Source of the DNA: Pseudomonas sp. Irchel 3A7
GTDB taxonomy: Bacteria; Pseudomonadota; Gammaproteobacteria; Pseudomonadales; Pseudomonadaceae
Assembly (NCBI RefSeq): GCF_900187565.1
Contig: NZ_FYED01000017.1
Coordinates: 62,001 to 126,000 of the forward strand
Length of the DNA: 64,000 nucleotides
Direction of reading: 5' to 3'
Every line of letters starts with the position of its first letter. The stretch's first letter is position 1. The position numbers were made by a program, and so were the translations under genes. Below are positions 9,250 to 18,412 of the stretch, in pieces. The notes under the pieces were generated by a model. It did not search any database. It saw nothing but the letters and a program-made list of their open reading frames with translations, and was not told the DNA's origin.

Positions 9250-9696
9250 TTACTGTATTTGTCGCCACATGATGCGACGGCTGCCGTCGCCGGATTTTTC
9301 CACCCCTTCGCTGATACCGCCACTGGAATCGCTCTCGGTGTTCGTCGCGTCCTTGTCGATATCGCTCAGGGTCGGATCGTCGCCGGTAAAAATCACTCCG
9401 CTGGACAGCACGTCAGGATTATCGATCACTCCGTCGCCATTGGAGTCGAGCATCTTAACGCTGAACGCCACGGGCAGCTTCAGGCAGATGGGTTTCAAAC
9501 CCGAATCACTGCGATAGAAGCCGTACCAGTTGCCACGGGCCAAGCAACTGTCCCGGCCCAGGTTCGACGAGGCGATAGTCATCTCCGGATTCTGGCCTGG
9601 CCAGTCCGATGGCGTGTAGGCATAAACCGATACCGACAGGCACAACGCTAAAACAGCACCGACTGACAGCGTCGTTGATCGTTCAGTACTTCGCAT
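9250..9696 (-). CDS. secreted 148-aa protein in the PilY1 position
   Basis: ATG 9696 overlaps the pilX stop by 14 bases. The product has a signal peptide (cleavage near SVYA) and a mature part with YTPSDWP, two Cys (DSCLARG and KPICLK) and a calcium-loop-like DSNGDGVIDNPD at about residues 85-96. It ends in RRIMWRQIQ. Operons of this type normally carry pilY1 (over 1000 codons) and pilY2 here. The start, EF-hand-like loop and aromatic end resemble the two ends of a PilY1 joined together, so this may be an internally deleted PilY1 or a distinct small protein. Not assigned to a family with confidence. Confidence 0.7.
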   Translation of the reverse strand: MRSTERSTTLSVGAVLALCLSVSVYAYTPSDWPGQNPEMTIASSNLGRDSCLARGNWYGFYRSDSGLKPICLKLPVAFSVKMLDSNGDGVIDNPDVLSSGVIFTGDDPTLSDIDKDATNTESDSSGGISEGVEKSGDGSRRIMWRQIQ

Positions 9697-10162
9697 AGAT
9701 GCTCTCCACCACACTACGCGAGTTGCCCGCGATGCCGACGGCGGTGACCCGGTACAACGTCGCCGAGGTGTTGCTCGGCACATTCACCGCCATCTGGGTG
9801 GTGCCAATGTTTTGCACGCCATAAAAACCGGTTCCGGAAGCGATCCACGTGACCCCCGAGCTGGCAATGAACCCGGCGGCCTTGACCGTCGATGACTCGG
9901 CCGGGGGCTCGCATTGGCGCGTGTCATTGCACTCGGCCAACAGGTAGCTATCGAGTTGCACCGCGCTTTCGCCGACGCGCAACGCCGCTTCGGCAGCCTG
10001 GAATGACTGATTGCGCAAACTCACGCTGCCGGCCATTTTTTCCTGCAGGGTGGCGTTCTGCATCGAGGAAATGCCGATCAGCGTCAGCAGCAACAGAAAT
10101 ACCAGACTGACCAACAGCGCCATGCCGCGTTGGGAGCGAGGCGTTCTCGGAAAAACACTCAT
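9683..10162 (-). CDS. pilX: type IV pilus minor pilin PilX
   Basis: A 159-aa protein with the PilX N-terminus: a short basic leader, RGMALLVSLVFLLLLTLIGI, and the conserved QNATLQEKMAG...NQSFQAAEAALR segment. Known PilX links the minor-pilin complex to PilY1. The start ATG 10162 gives MSVFPRT; an upstream ATG at 10177 is less likely. It follows pilW by 11 bp. Confidence 0.9.
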   Translation of the reverse strand: MSVFPRTPRSQRGMALLVSLVFLLLLTLIGISSMQNATLQEKMAGSVSLRNQSFQAAEAALRVGESAVQLDSYLLAECNDTRQCEPPAESSTVKAAGFIASSGVTWIASGTGFYGVQNIGTTQMAVNVPSNTSATLYRVTAVGIAGNSRSVVESIYAKY

Positions 10163-10173
10163 CGGCCCTCCCC

Positions 10174-10887
10174 TCACGGCAAGCGGTTGCGCAGTGCGGC
10201 AACCACGTTGAAGGTTTGATTGCCCACCCGGTTGTTCGGATCGGCGAGTGTCAGGCTCAGCCGCACGCTGCGGATGCGCGCCGGGTCCGAGGGATTGCTG
10301 CTGTAACTGGAGGCGGCCGTATCGGCGGCGGAACTGGCGAGGCCGAAGCTCACGTTGAAGGCACTGACGTTATCGACCAGCACGGATTGAGCTGGCGTAT
10401 CTATACCGGTGCCCATCGTTAACTGACCGTTCTTGAAGCGGTAGATCAACCGCCGGATCGGAAATGCCTGTTGCCCCGAAGCCGGCGCGCGCAAGTCGGA
10501 ATAGGCCGTCGCCGTAATTCGGCAATCGGAAACCACCGTCCAGGTCGGCGTTGCACCGTTACTGCCGACATCCGCCGTCACCAAGGTCAATTTTTGATTG
10601 GCGTTATCCCAACTGATTGGCGTTTTCTGACTGGCAGCGAAACGTCCCCCCAAGCTGGCGTCGGTGATCGTCCCCAGGCAGCCAAACATGCCGACCATGC
10701 GGATTTCCTGAATCATTTTGCTCAGTACAAAACGCGCATCTTCCTGCATGGCGGCAGCAGCGTTCTGGCTGACGTAGGTGTTTTTTGCAGCAATGAAAAC
10801 CTGCACCACGCCCAGCACCACGATCAAGCTCAAGGCCAGGGCGATCAGTAGCTCGATCAGGCCGAACCCTCTTTGGAAACGGCTCAT
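10174..10887 (-). CDS. pilW: type IV pilus minor pilin PilW
   Basis: A 237-aa minor pilin. The class III leader gives G|FGLIELLIALALSLIVVLG, followed by the PilW segment AAMQEDARFVLSKMIQEIRMVGMFGCLG. It is one of the core minor pilins that start pilus assembly. Its ATG overlaps the pilV stop by 4 bases (ATGA). Confidence 0.92.
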   Translation of the reverse strand: MSRFQRGFGLIELLIALALSLIVVLGVVQVFIAAKNTYVSQNAAAAMQEDARFVLSKMIQEIRMVGMFGCLGTITDASLGGRFAASQKTPISWDNANQKLTLVTADVGSNGATPTWTVVSDCRITATAYSDLRAPASGQQAFPIRRLIYRFKNGQLTMGTGIDTPAQSVLVDNVSAFNVSFGLASSAADTAASSYSSNPSDPARIRSVRLSLTLADPNNRVGNQTFNVVAALRNRLP

Positions 10888-11333
10888 GGCGTCGCCACCG
10901 GTTCGACGGTTGCGCGACTGGTGAGCACGAAGCTGCGGCGGGTATTGGCGCTGTTGGCGGCCCGGGAGTCGTCCCAGGTGATGGTGATGGTGTACACGTG
11001 CTGATTGAGGGCGATGCTGCCGGTAGCCGTAGGGCCACCGAAATTGACGATATTGCGGGTGAAATCGTAGAGGTCCTGGTCCCGGGCGACGCTCAGGTTG
11101 CCCGAGGTCGGCGGCGTGACGGTGTAGTCGGTGGCTGCATTGGCGCGAATGCGGTCCATCATGTCATAGGCGATAAAACTGGCCTGGCTGGTCATGCGCG
11201 CACTGTCGGTGTACTTCAGCGCATTCAATTGAATCGCTGCTGCCCCCAAAAGCCCCACGCCAAGAATCAGCAACGCAACCAAGACTTCAATCAGCGTCAT
11301 GCCTTCCTGTGCACGTTTACTCCAGTGCCTCAT
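10884..11333 (-). CDS. pilV: type IV pilus minor pilin PilV
   Basis: A 149-aa prepilin with the processing motif G|MTLIEVLVALLILGVGLLGAA and the PilV-type continuation IQLNALKYTDSARMTSQASFIAYDMMDRIRAN split by hydrophilic stretches. ATG 11333 overlaps the fimU stop by 4 bases; a longer reading to 11372 would extend the leader too far. Confidence 0.9.
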   Translation of the reverse strand: MRHWSKRAQEGMTLIEVLVALLILGVGLLGAAAIQLNALKYTDSARMTSQASFIAYDMMDRIRANAATDYTVTPPTSGNLSVARDQDLYDFTRNIVNFGGPTATGSIALNQHVYTITITWDDSRAANSANTRRSFVLTSRATVEPVATP

Positions 11334-11803
11334 CCGCAACTTCCACCTAATAGAATTCGTCCGTTCAAACACACATTCAGCGTCCTGCTTTGCGTCCCCA
11401 GCACATAACTGATCACCACCGCCGTGGACGGTGACGACAAACCGCCCAGGTTATTGAAATCGATGGCGGTCACTCCTGAGGTTAGCGTCAGCGTCGCGCC
11501 GCTGCTCATTGCTGGAACAACACGCAATACATTGGCCGGTGTGCCAGTACCGTCATACACCGACAACTCGCCGTTCCAAAAACTGCCGCCCGCGGTAGGG
11601 CGCACTCGCGTGGTCACACCGTGGTTTATCGCCTCCAGTCGGGCGAAATTCAGGCCACGTCGCAGATCACCGATCTCGGTGTCGGCCCTGGAAATTTGCG
11701 TGGATCGGGTGAACGCCGGGACAGCCAAGGTGATCAGGACCAGAAAGATCGCAATGGCAACCAGCAACTCGATCAGCGTGAAACCTTTTGTACGATGCTC
11801 CAT
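11330..11803 (-). CDS. fimU: minor pilin FimU / GspH-family pseudopilin
   Basis: A 157-aa prepilin, first gene of the operon. The leader MEHRTKG is followed by FTLIELLVAIAIFLVLITLAVPAF and the GspH-like segment DLRRGLNFARLEAINHGV. The C-terminus has two Cys (LNVCLNG and GSCG). A longer in-frame opening upstream to 11935 lacks pilin character. The paralog fimT lies divergently 130 bp away, so this operon copy is taken as FimU by position; FimT and FimU are hard to tell apart by sequence alone. Confidence 0.82.
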   Translation of the reverse strand: MEHRTKGFTLIELLVAIAIFLVLITLAVPAFTRSTQISRADTEIGDLRRGLNFARLEAINHGVTTRVRPTAGGSFWNGELSVYDGTGTPANVLRVVPAMSSGATLTLTSGVTAIDFNNLGGLSSPSTAVVISYVLGTQSRTLNVCLNGRILLGGSCG

Positions 11804-11933
11804 CGGTGCCCTCCGTTGCCGTCGGCTATACCTGCTTTTACACACTAGAACGTTCGACCGCCGCGGCGCGGTTGGATTGCCATCACTCGTGCACGGATCG
11901 CACGGGGCACAACACTCCAGGGAGGGATTTGCC

Positions 11934-12482
11934 ATGCGTCAGCACGGTTTCAGCCTGATCGAACTGCTCATGGGACTGACGATTGTCGGGATTGTTCTGC
12001 ATTTGGTCAGTCCGGCGTTTGCAGCCGTAACGGAGTCGAATTATCGGGAGGAGGCGGCGAGGTCGCTTTTCAGTGGCATACGCACGGCCAGAACCGAAGC
12101 CATCACACGCAATCAGACCATCGTCATCCACAGCATCAACAATGACTGGGCTCAAGGCTGGCGGATGATTCTGGATGTGAGCGGCAAGGGACATGAGGAC
12201 AGCAGCAATCCGCTGCTTATGGAACGCCAAGGCAGTGCCCGTGTGCCTGTTGTGGGTAATCGACCGGTCAGGAGTTTTGTAAGGTTCAGTGGTCTGGGTG
12301 AGCCGCTATTGCCAAGCGGGGCTTTTCAAGCGGGGACATTGCACATTTGCTCAGCCCGCGAGCCGTTGAGCCAATACCAGGTGGTACTGGCCCGCACCGG
12401 TCTCGTCAGCCTGCGCAGCAAAAAGACTGAACAGGCGTTATGCGTGGGTGGAGAAGACTCAGAGCAGGGAGCGAACACGTAG
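11934..12482 (+). CDS. fimT: type IV pilus biogenesis protein FimT
   Basis: A 182-aa GspH/FimT-type pseudopilin on the opposite strand to the minor-pilin operon. The leader MRQHG is followed by FSLIELLMGLTIVGIVLHLV. The SLFSGIRTARTEAITRNQ segment and the C-terminal LHIC...LCVGG pair of Cys are typical. FimT has been linked to DNA binding by type IV pili during natural transformation in other bacteria. GGAGG lies upstream of ATG 11934. Its last 24 bases overlap the 3' end of the convergent ispH. Confidence 0.88.
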   Translation: MRQHGFSLIELLMGLTIVGIVLHLVSPAFAAVTESNYREEAARSLFSGIRTARTEAITRNQTIVIHSINNDWAQGWRMILDVSGKGHEDSSNPLLMERQGSARVPVVGNRPVRSFVRFSGLGEPLLPSGAFQAGTLHICSAREPLSQYQVVLARTGLVSLRSKKTEQALCVGGEDSEQGANT

Positions 12483-13406
12483 TTCTTTAGGCATGGAGAA
12501 CGTGATGTTCTCTTCCCGACCCGCCAGCTCGTCGGCGCCGGTGGCGCCCCAGGCCTGCAATTGCTGGATCACGCCACGCACCAGGACTTCCGGCGCGGAG
12601 GCGCCAGCGGTGATGCCGATACGCTCGACACCGTCGAACCAGCTCTTTTGCAGGTCTTCGGCACCGTCGATCAGATAGGCCGGAGTGGCCATGCGCTCGG
12701 CGAGTTCACGCAGGCGATTTGAGTTGGAGCTGTTCGGGCTGCCGACCACCAGCACCACATCGCATTCGTCAGCCAGTTGCTTGACTGCGTCCTGACGGTT
12801 TTGCGTGGCGTAGCAGATATCGTCCTTGCGCGGACCGCCAATGGCCGGGAAACGGGTACGCAGGGCGTCGATGACGCGGCTGGTATCGTCCATGGACAGG
12901 GTGGTCTGGGTCACGAACGCCAGTTTTTCGGGATTGTTCACTTGCAGTTCGGCGACGTCTTTCTCGTCTTCGACCAGGTAGATCGCCCCGCCGTTGCTGG
13001 CATCGTACTGGCCCATGGTGCCTTCGACTTCAGGGTGACCGGCGTGGCCGATGAGGATGCATTCACGACCGTCGCGGCTGTAGCGCGCAACTTCGATGTG
13101 CACCTTGGTCACCAGCGGGCATGTGGCATCGAACACTTTCAGGCCACGGCCAGCGGCTTCCGTGCGTACAGCCTGGGACACACCGTGGGCACTGAAGATC
13201 ACGATCACGTCGTCCGGCACCTGATCCAGCTCTTCGACGAAGATCGCGCCACGATTGCGCAGGTCTTCGACGACGAATTTGTTGTGGACCACTTCATGGC
13301 GCACATAGATCGGCGGTCCGAAGACTTCCAGGGCGCGGTTGACGATTTCGATCGCCCGGTCCACACCGGCGCAGAAGCCACGGGGGTTGGCGAGTTTGAT
13401 TTGCAT
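12459..13406 (-). CDS. ispH: 4-hydroxy-3-methylbut-2-enyl diphosphate reductase IspH
   Basis: A 315-aa [4Fe-4S] enzyme for the last step of the MEP isoprenoid pathway. The three cluster Cys lie in GFCAGVDRA (Cys12), DATCPLV and DDICYATQNRQ. Other conserved parts are GHxGHPEVEGT-like GHAGHPEVEGT and SPNSSNSNRL. The start is ATG 13406. The same isoprenoid route needs ispB, about 11 kb downstream in this window. Confidence 0.97.
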   Translation of the reverse strand: MQIKLANPRGFCAGVDRAIEIVNRALEVFGPPIYVRHEVVHNKFVVEDLRNRGAIFVEELDQVPDDVIVIFSAHGVSQAVRTEAAGRGLKVFDATCPLVTKVHIEVARYSRDGRECILIGHAGHPEVEGTMGQYDASNGGAIYLVEDEKDVAELQVNNPEKLAFVTQTTLSMDDTSRVIDALRTRFPAIGGPRKDDICYATQNRQDAVKQLADECDVVLVVGSPNSSNSNRLRELAERMATPAYLIDGAEDLQKSWFDGVERIGITAGASAPEVLVRGVIQQLQAWGATGADELAGREENITFSMPKELRVRSLL

Positions 13407-13428
13407 GCTGTGCCTCGTGTCTTGCCCT

Positions 13429-13528
13429 GTAGGAGCGAGCTTGCTCGCGAAAAACTAAAGGACAACGCGTTAATCCAGAAAAAACGCGTATTCGTTAACG
13501 ATCATCGCGAGCGAGCTCGCTCCTACAG
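13429..13528. repeat. REP pair (long-spacer, diverged)
   Basis: Units at 13429-13452 (TGTAGGAGCGAGCTTGCTCG) and 13504-13528 are inverted, with heads facing across about 50 bases. Both use CCTACA instead of CCCACA in the tail. They lie between fkpB and ispH. Confidence 0.85.
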
Positions 13529-13536
13529 AAAAGCAG

Positions 13537-13989
13537 TTAAAGCGCTTTGACGGAGATAATTTCCACGTCAAAGGTCAGCGTCTTGCCGGCCAACGGGTGG
13601 TTGAAGTCGATGGTCACTTGCGCATCATCGAATTCTTTCACCACGCCTGGCAATTCAGTATTGGCCGCATCGTTGAAGATCACCAGCAAACCCGGCGACA
13701 GGTCCATGTTCTGGAACTGCGAGCGCGGAATGATCTGCACGTTTTGCGGGTTGGGCTGGCCAAATGCGTTTTCCGGCTCGATGCTCAGCGTACGCTTGTC
13801 GCCTGCCTTGAAACCGAACAGTGCAGCCTCGAAACCTGGCAACAGGTTGCCATCACCAACCTTGAAAGTCGCCGGGGCCTTGTCGAAGGTGCTGTCCACC
13901 GTGTCGCCGTTCTCCAGGCGCAATGCGAAATGCAAGGTGACTTCCGTGTTCTGGCCGATGCGTTGCTCAGCCAATACCTGTTCAGTCAT
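13537..13989 (-). CDS. fkpB: FKBP-type peptidyl-prolyl isomerase FkpB (SlpA)
   Basis: A 150-aa SlyD-like prolyl isomerase. The FKBP fold is split by an insert-in-flap domain around residues 70-125; VTLHFALRLENGDTVDSTF and DGNLLPGFEAALFGFKAGDK are family signatures. No signal peptide, so cytoplasmic. ATG 13989 overlaps the lspA stop by 8 bases; the ileS-lspA-fkpB-ispH order is common in gammaproteobacteria. Confidence 0.94.
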   Translation of the reverse strand: MTEQVLAEQRIGQNTEVTLHFALRLENGDTVDSTFDKAPATFKVGDGNLLPGFEAALFGFKAGDKRTLSIEPENAFGQPNPQNVQIIPRSQFQNMDLSPGLLVIFNDAANTELPGVVKEFDDAQVTIDFNHPLAGKTLTFDVEIISVKAL

Positions 13990-14494
13990 GAACGGCTTCT
14001 CCGGTCTTTTTACTTTTGAACATATCCAGTGCCAGCATGACTGCGCCTACAGTGATAGCACTGTCGGCAAAGTTGAACGCCGGGAAGTACCAGCGGTTCT
14101 GCCAGTGCACCAGGATGAAATCGATCACATGGCCCAGGGCAATGCGGTCATAAAGGTTACCCAGCGCGCCACCGAGCACCAGTGCCAGGGCGACTGCCAG
14201 CCAGGTTTCATTGCGGCCCAGGCGTTTGAGCCAGACCACCAGCACCGCACTGACCACGATCGCAATCAAGGCAAACAGCCAGCGCTGCCAGCCGGAGCTG
14301 TCGGCCAGGAAGCTGAACGCAGCACCGGTGTTGTAGGCCAGGGTCCAGCTGAAGTAATCGGGGATCACCACGATTTGCTGGTACATCGTAAGCTTGCCTT
14401 CGAAGTAGAACTTGCTGGCCTGGTCGATGACCAGGACCAGCAAACTCAACCAGAGCCAGCTCAGCCGTCCGAAACGGCCAACGGCGTTAGGCAT
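13982..14494 (-). CDS. lspA: lipoprotein signal peptidase LspA
   Basis: A 170-aa inner-membrane aspartyl peptidase that removes signal peptides from prolipoproteins. Four hydrophobic segments are visible. The two catalytic Asp lie in GNLYDRI and FNFADSAIT. ATG 14494 is used (MPNAVGRFGRL); it overlaps the ileS stop by 8 bases. The lipoproteins seen elsewhere in the window (BamD and others) would be its substrates. Confidence 0.95.
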   Translation of the reverse strand: MPNAVGRFGRLSWLWLSLLVLVIDQASKFYFEGKLTMYQQIVVIPDYFSWTLAYNTGAAFSFLADSSGWQRWLFALIAIVVSAVLVVWLKRLGRNETWLAVALALVLGGALGNLYDRIALGHVIDFILVHWQNRWYFPAFNFADSAITVGAVMLALDMFKSKKTGEAVHD

Positions 14495-17318
14495 AGTGGC
14501 GAACCTCGCCAGCACCGCTGATGTTGTCGACGCAACGACCGCAAATCTCCGGATGCTCCGGGTTCACGCCGACGTCTTCACGGCAGTGCCAGCAACGGGC
14601 GCACTTGGCGTGGCTCGACTTGACCACTTTGAGCTTCAGGCCGGCAACTTCGGTCACTACCGCGTCCTCAGGCGCTTTTACAAAAGGCGCAACGCTGGCG
14701 GTGGAGGTAATCAGGACGAAGCGCAGCTCGTTGCTCAACTTGGCCAGGTCGGCGCTCAGGGCGTCTTCGGCGAACAGCGTCACTTCGGCTTGCAGGTTGC
14801 CACCGACAGCCTTGGCTGCACGCTGGATTTCCATTTCCTTGTTGACCGCGACCTTGACCGCCATGATCCGGTCCCAGTACGCGCGATCCAGCTCGAAGCC
14901 TTCTGGCAACTCGGTCAGGCCTTCGTACCAGGTGTTGAGCATCACCGACTCGTTACGCTCGCCCGGCAGGTACTGCCACAACTCGTCGGCGGTGAACGCC
15001 AGGATCGGCGCGATCCAGCGAACCAGCGCTTCAGAGATATGGAACAGCGCGGTCTGGCACGAACGACGGGCCTTGCTGTCGGCGCCGGTGGTGTACTGGC
15101 GATCCTTGATGATATCCAGGTAGAAACCGCCCAGCTCCTGCACGCAGAAGTTGTGGATCTTGGAGTAGACGTTCCAGAAGCGGTATTCGCCGTAGTGCTC
15201 TTGCAGCTCGCGTTGCAGCAGCAGGGTACGGTCCACGGCCCAACGGTCCAGTGCCAGCATTTCTTCGGCCGGCAGGAGGTCGGTGGCCGGGTTGAACCCG
15301 GTCAGGTTCGAGAGCAGGAAGCGCGCGGTGTTACGGATACGCCGGTAGGCGTCCGCACTGCGTTGCAGGATCTGCTCGGAAACCGCCATTTCGCCCGAAT
15401 AGTCGGTCGATGCCACCCACAGACGCATGATATCGGCGCCCAGGGTGTCGTTGACCTTTTGCGGTGCAATGACGTTGCCCAGCGACTTGGACATCTTGCG
15501 GCCGGACTCGTCGACGGTGAAACCGTGGGTCAGCAGCTCGCGGTATGGCGCGTGGTTGTCGATGGCGCAACCGGTCAACAGGGAGGAGTGGAACCAGCCG
15601 CGGTGCTGGTCCGAACCTTCCAGGTACAGGTCGGCCCGTGGACCGGTTTCGTGGCCCATCGGATGCGAACCGCGCAGCACGTGCCAGTGCGTGGTGCCCG
15701 AATCGAACCAGACGTCCAGCGTGTCACTGATCTTGTCGTACTGCGGCGCTTCATCGCCCAGCAGTTCGGCAGCGTCCAGCTTGAACCAGGCTTCGATGCC
15801 TTCCACTTCGACGCGCTTGGCGACTTCTTCCATCAGTTCGACAGTGCGTGGGTGCAGCTCGCCGCTTTCCTTGTTCAGGAAGAACGGGATCGGCACGCCC
15901 CAGTTGCGCTGACGGGAAATGCACCAGTCCGGACGGTTGGCGATCATCGAGTGCAGGCGCGCCTGGCCCCAGGCCGGGACGAACTTGGTGTCTTCAATGG
16001 CTTTGATCGAACGCTGGCGCAGGGTGTCGCCCGTGGTCGGCTGCTTGTCCATGCCGATGAACCACTGTGCGGTGGCGCGGTAGATCAGCGGCGTCTTGTG
16101 GCGCCAGCAGTGCATGTAGCTGTGTTCGATGATGGTGGTGTGCAGCAGCGCACCGACTTCGGTCAGCTTGTCGACGATGGCCGGGTTGGCCTTCCAGATG
16201 AACTGGCCGCCGAAGAACTCCAGCGATGGCACGTACACGCCATTGCTTTGTACCGGGTTGAGGATGTCGTCGTTGACCATGCCGTACTTCTTGCAGGTCA
16301 CGAAGTCGTCCACGCCGTAGGCCGGCGAAGAGTGAACCACACCGGTGCCGGCGCCCAGCTCGACGTAGTCGGCCAGGTAAACCGGCGACAGACGATCATA
16401 GAACGGGTGACGGAAGTTGATCAGCTCCAGCGCTTTACCGGTAGTGGTCGCGATGACCGAGCCTTGCAGGCTGTAACGGGCCAGGCACGATTCGACCAGC
16501 TCTTCAGCCAGTACCAGCAGCTTGTCGCCGACATCAACCAGCGCGTAGTTGAATTCCGGGTGGACGTTCAACGCCTGGTTGGCCGGGATGGTCCACGGGG
16601 TGGTGGTCCAGATCACGATCGAGGCAGGCTTGGCCAGCGATGCCAGACCGAAGGCGGCAGCCAGCTTGGCTTCATCGGCAATCGGGAAAGCCACGTCGAT
16701 GGTCGAGGACTTCTTGTTCTCGTACTCGACTTCCGCTTCAGCAAGGGCCGAACCGCAGTCAAAGCACCAGTTCACAGGCTTCAAGCCCTTGAACACGAAA
16801 CCGCCCTTGACGATTTCAGCCAGGGCGCGGATTTCACCGGCCTCATTCTTGAAGTCCATGGTCTTGTACGGGTTGGCAAAGTCACCCAACACGCCCAGAC
16901 GGATGAATTCGGATTTCTGGCCTTCGATCTGTTCGGTGGCGTACGCCCGGCACAGTTCGCGGGTCTTGTCCGCGCCCAGGTTCTTGCCGTGGGTCACTTC
17001 GACTTTGTGCTCGATCGGCAGGCCGTGGCAGTCCCAGCCCGGAACATAAGGCGCATCGTAGCCCGACAGGGTCTTCGAGCGGATGATCATGTCCTTGAGA
17101 ATCTTGTTCAGCGCATGACCGATGTGAATCGTGCCGTTGGCGTACGGAGGACCGTCGTGAAGAACGAACTTCGGACGATCCTTGCCAATCTCGCGCAACT
17201 TTCCGTACAGGCCAATGCTGTCCCAGCGCTGCAGAATCTGCGGTTCGCGCTGAGGCAGGCCGGCCTTCATTGGGAAGGCGGTGTCCGGAAGGTTTAGCGT
17301 GGCTTTATAGTCGGTCAT
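14487..17318 (-). CDS. ileS: isoleucyl-tRNA synthetase IleS
   Basis: A 943-aa class I synthetase, normal bacterial length. The HIGH motif is in PYANGTIHIGHALN, KMSKS in GRKMSKSLGN, and the editing domain includes WTTTPWTIPAN. The C-terminal zinc finger shows CARCWHC and CGRC. It precedes lspA with overlap, as is usual. A long reverse-strand reading frame covers almost all of it but is a codon-bias artefact. Confidence 0.98.
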   Translation of the reverse strand: MTDYKATLNLPDTAFPMKAGLPQREPQILQRWDSIGLYGKLREIGKDRPKFVLHDGPPYANGTIHIGHALNKILKDMIIRSKTLSGYDAPYVPGWDCHGLPIEHKVEVTHGKNLGADKTRELCRAYATEQIEGQKSEFIRLGVLGDFANPYKTMDFKNEAGEIRALAEIVKGGFVFKGLKPVNWCFDCGSALAEAEVEYENKKSSTIDVAFPIADEAKLAAAFGLASLAKPASIVIWTTTPWTIPANQALNVHPEFNYALVDVGDKLLVLAEELVESCLARYSLQGSVIATTTGKALELINFRHPFYDRLSPVYLADYVELGAGTGVVHSSPAYGVDDFVTCKKYGMVNDDILNPVQSNGVYVPSLEFFGGQFIWKANPAIVDKLTEVGALLHTTIIEHSYMHCWRHKTPLIYRATAQWFIGMDKQPTTGDTLRQRSIKAIEDTKFVPAWGQARLHSMIANRPDWCISRQRNWGVPIPFFLNKESGELHPRTVELMEEVAKRVEVEGIEAWFKLDAAELLGDEAPQYDKISDTLDVWFDSGTTHWHVLRGSHPMGHETGPRADLYLEGSDQHRGWFHSSLLTGCAIDNHAPYRELLTHGFTVDESGRKMSKSLGNVIAPQKVNDTLGADIMRLWVASTDYSGEMAVSEQILQRSADAYRRIRNTARFLLSNLTGFNPATDLLPAEEMLALDRWAVDRTLLLQRELQEHYGEYRFWNVYSKIHNFCVQELGGFYLDIIKDRQYTTGADSKARRSCQTALFHISEALVRWIAPILAFTADELWQYLPGERNESVMLNTWYEGLTELPEGFELDRAYWDRIMAVKVAVNKEMEIQRAAKAVGGNLQAEVTLFAEDALSADLAKLSNELRFVLITSTASVAPFVKAPEDAVVTEVAGLKLKVVKSSHAKCARCWHCREDVGVNPEHPEICGRCVDNISGAGEVRHYA

Positions 17319-17331
17319 TTAAGGCTCTTCA

Positions 17332-18270
17332 TTAGCGATGGGCGCTAGGTGCGGCTAGTGCACGGGCGGCGGCGACATCCGCGTTGATCGCCGTTTTCAG
17401 CGCCTCCAGAGAGGCGAAACGCTGCTCTTCACGCAGCTTGTGGTGGAAAACCACCGTTAAACGCCGGTCATACAGATCGCCGGCAAAATCTAAAAGATGC
17501 ACTTCCAGGTGGGCCTTGCCATCACCTTGAACCGTGGGCCGCACGCCGATGTTGGCGACGCCGGGCCAGGTCTTGCCGTCGATCTCCACGTTGACCAGGT
17601 AAACCCCGGTGAACGGCACGCGACGGCGCTTGAGTTGTATATTGGCGGTGGGCGTACCCAGCTGCCGCGCGAGTTTCTGGCCGTGCAGCACGCGACCTGC
17701 GATACGGTACGGGCGACCGAGCAGACGTTCGGCCAGGACAAAGTCGGCAGCCGCCAGCGCATTACGCACCTGGGTACTGCTGACCCGGATGCCGTCGAGT
17801 TCGACGGTCTGCGCCGCTTCAACGGTAAAACCCTGTGTGACACCGGCCTGTTGCAGGAAATCGAAATCCCCTACCCGGTCACAGCCGAAACGGAAGTCGT
17901 CGCCGACTTCAAGGTGTTGCACGCCGAGGCCGTCCACTAGGATGGTATCGACGAACGCCTTGGCGCTGAGCTTGCTCAGACGCTGATTGAACGCCAGGCA
18001 CAAGACCCGGTCGACGCCTTCGGCCGCCAGCAGCTGCAGTTTGTCCCGCAGGCGGGCCAAACGCGCAGGCGCCGTATCCGGCGCGAAGAACTCCCGTGGC
18101 TGCGGCTCGAAAATCACCACGCAGCTGGGCACGCCCAATTCGAGCGCACGCTCACGCAGCCGCGCCAGGATAGCCTGGTGGCCACGGTGTACACCGTCAA
18201 AGTTGCCAATAGTGGCGACGCAGCCCCGATGCTGGGGGCGCAGATTGTGGAGGCCTCGAACCAGCTGCAT
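17332..18270 (-). CDS. ribF: bifunctional riboflavin kinase / FAD synthetase RibF
   Basis: A 312-aa enzyme that makes FMN and FAD from riboflavin. The N-terminal nucleotidyltransferase domain has the motif TIGNFDGVHRGHQ, and the C-terminal flavokinase domain has LGTPTANIQL. ATG 18270 (MQLVRGLHNLRP) gives the usual length; the open frame continues 75 bases further upstream. It sits 13 bp upstream of ileS in a probable operon. Confidence 0.96.
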   Translation of the reverse strand: MQLVRGLHNLRPQHRGCVATIGNFDGVHRGHQAILARLRERALELGVPSCVVIFEPQPREFFAPDTAPARLARLRDKLQLLAAEGVDRVLCLAFNQRLSKLSAKAFVDTILVDGLGVQHLEVGDDFRFGCDRVGDFDFLQQAGVTQGFTVEAAQTVELDGIRVSSTQVRNALAAADFVLAERLLGRPYRIAGRVLHGQKLARQLGTPTANIQLKRRRVPFTGVYLVNVEIDGKTWPGVANIGVRPTVQGDGKAHLEVHLLDFAGDLYDRRLTVVFHHKLREEQRFASLEALKTAINADVAAARALAAPSAHR

Positions 18271-18412
18271 AACGCGCTTCTTGCTCATAAAGTGGTCGAT
18301 TATAACCACACCCGGCGGCCGACGACAGGCAACACCGTATGCCAAAGTAATCGAGCCGACAAAAATGCCGGCCCGCCCACGTTTTTTCTAAATAGTTATC
18401 GAGGTTTTATCC

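Noticed and set aside
14412..17297. 961-codon open frame on the plus strand over ileS
   Set aside because: It mirrors ileS almost exactly and its product is low in typical protein features. High-GC codon bias leaves the opposite strand open. IleS on the minus strand has all motifs.
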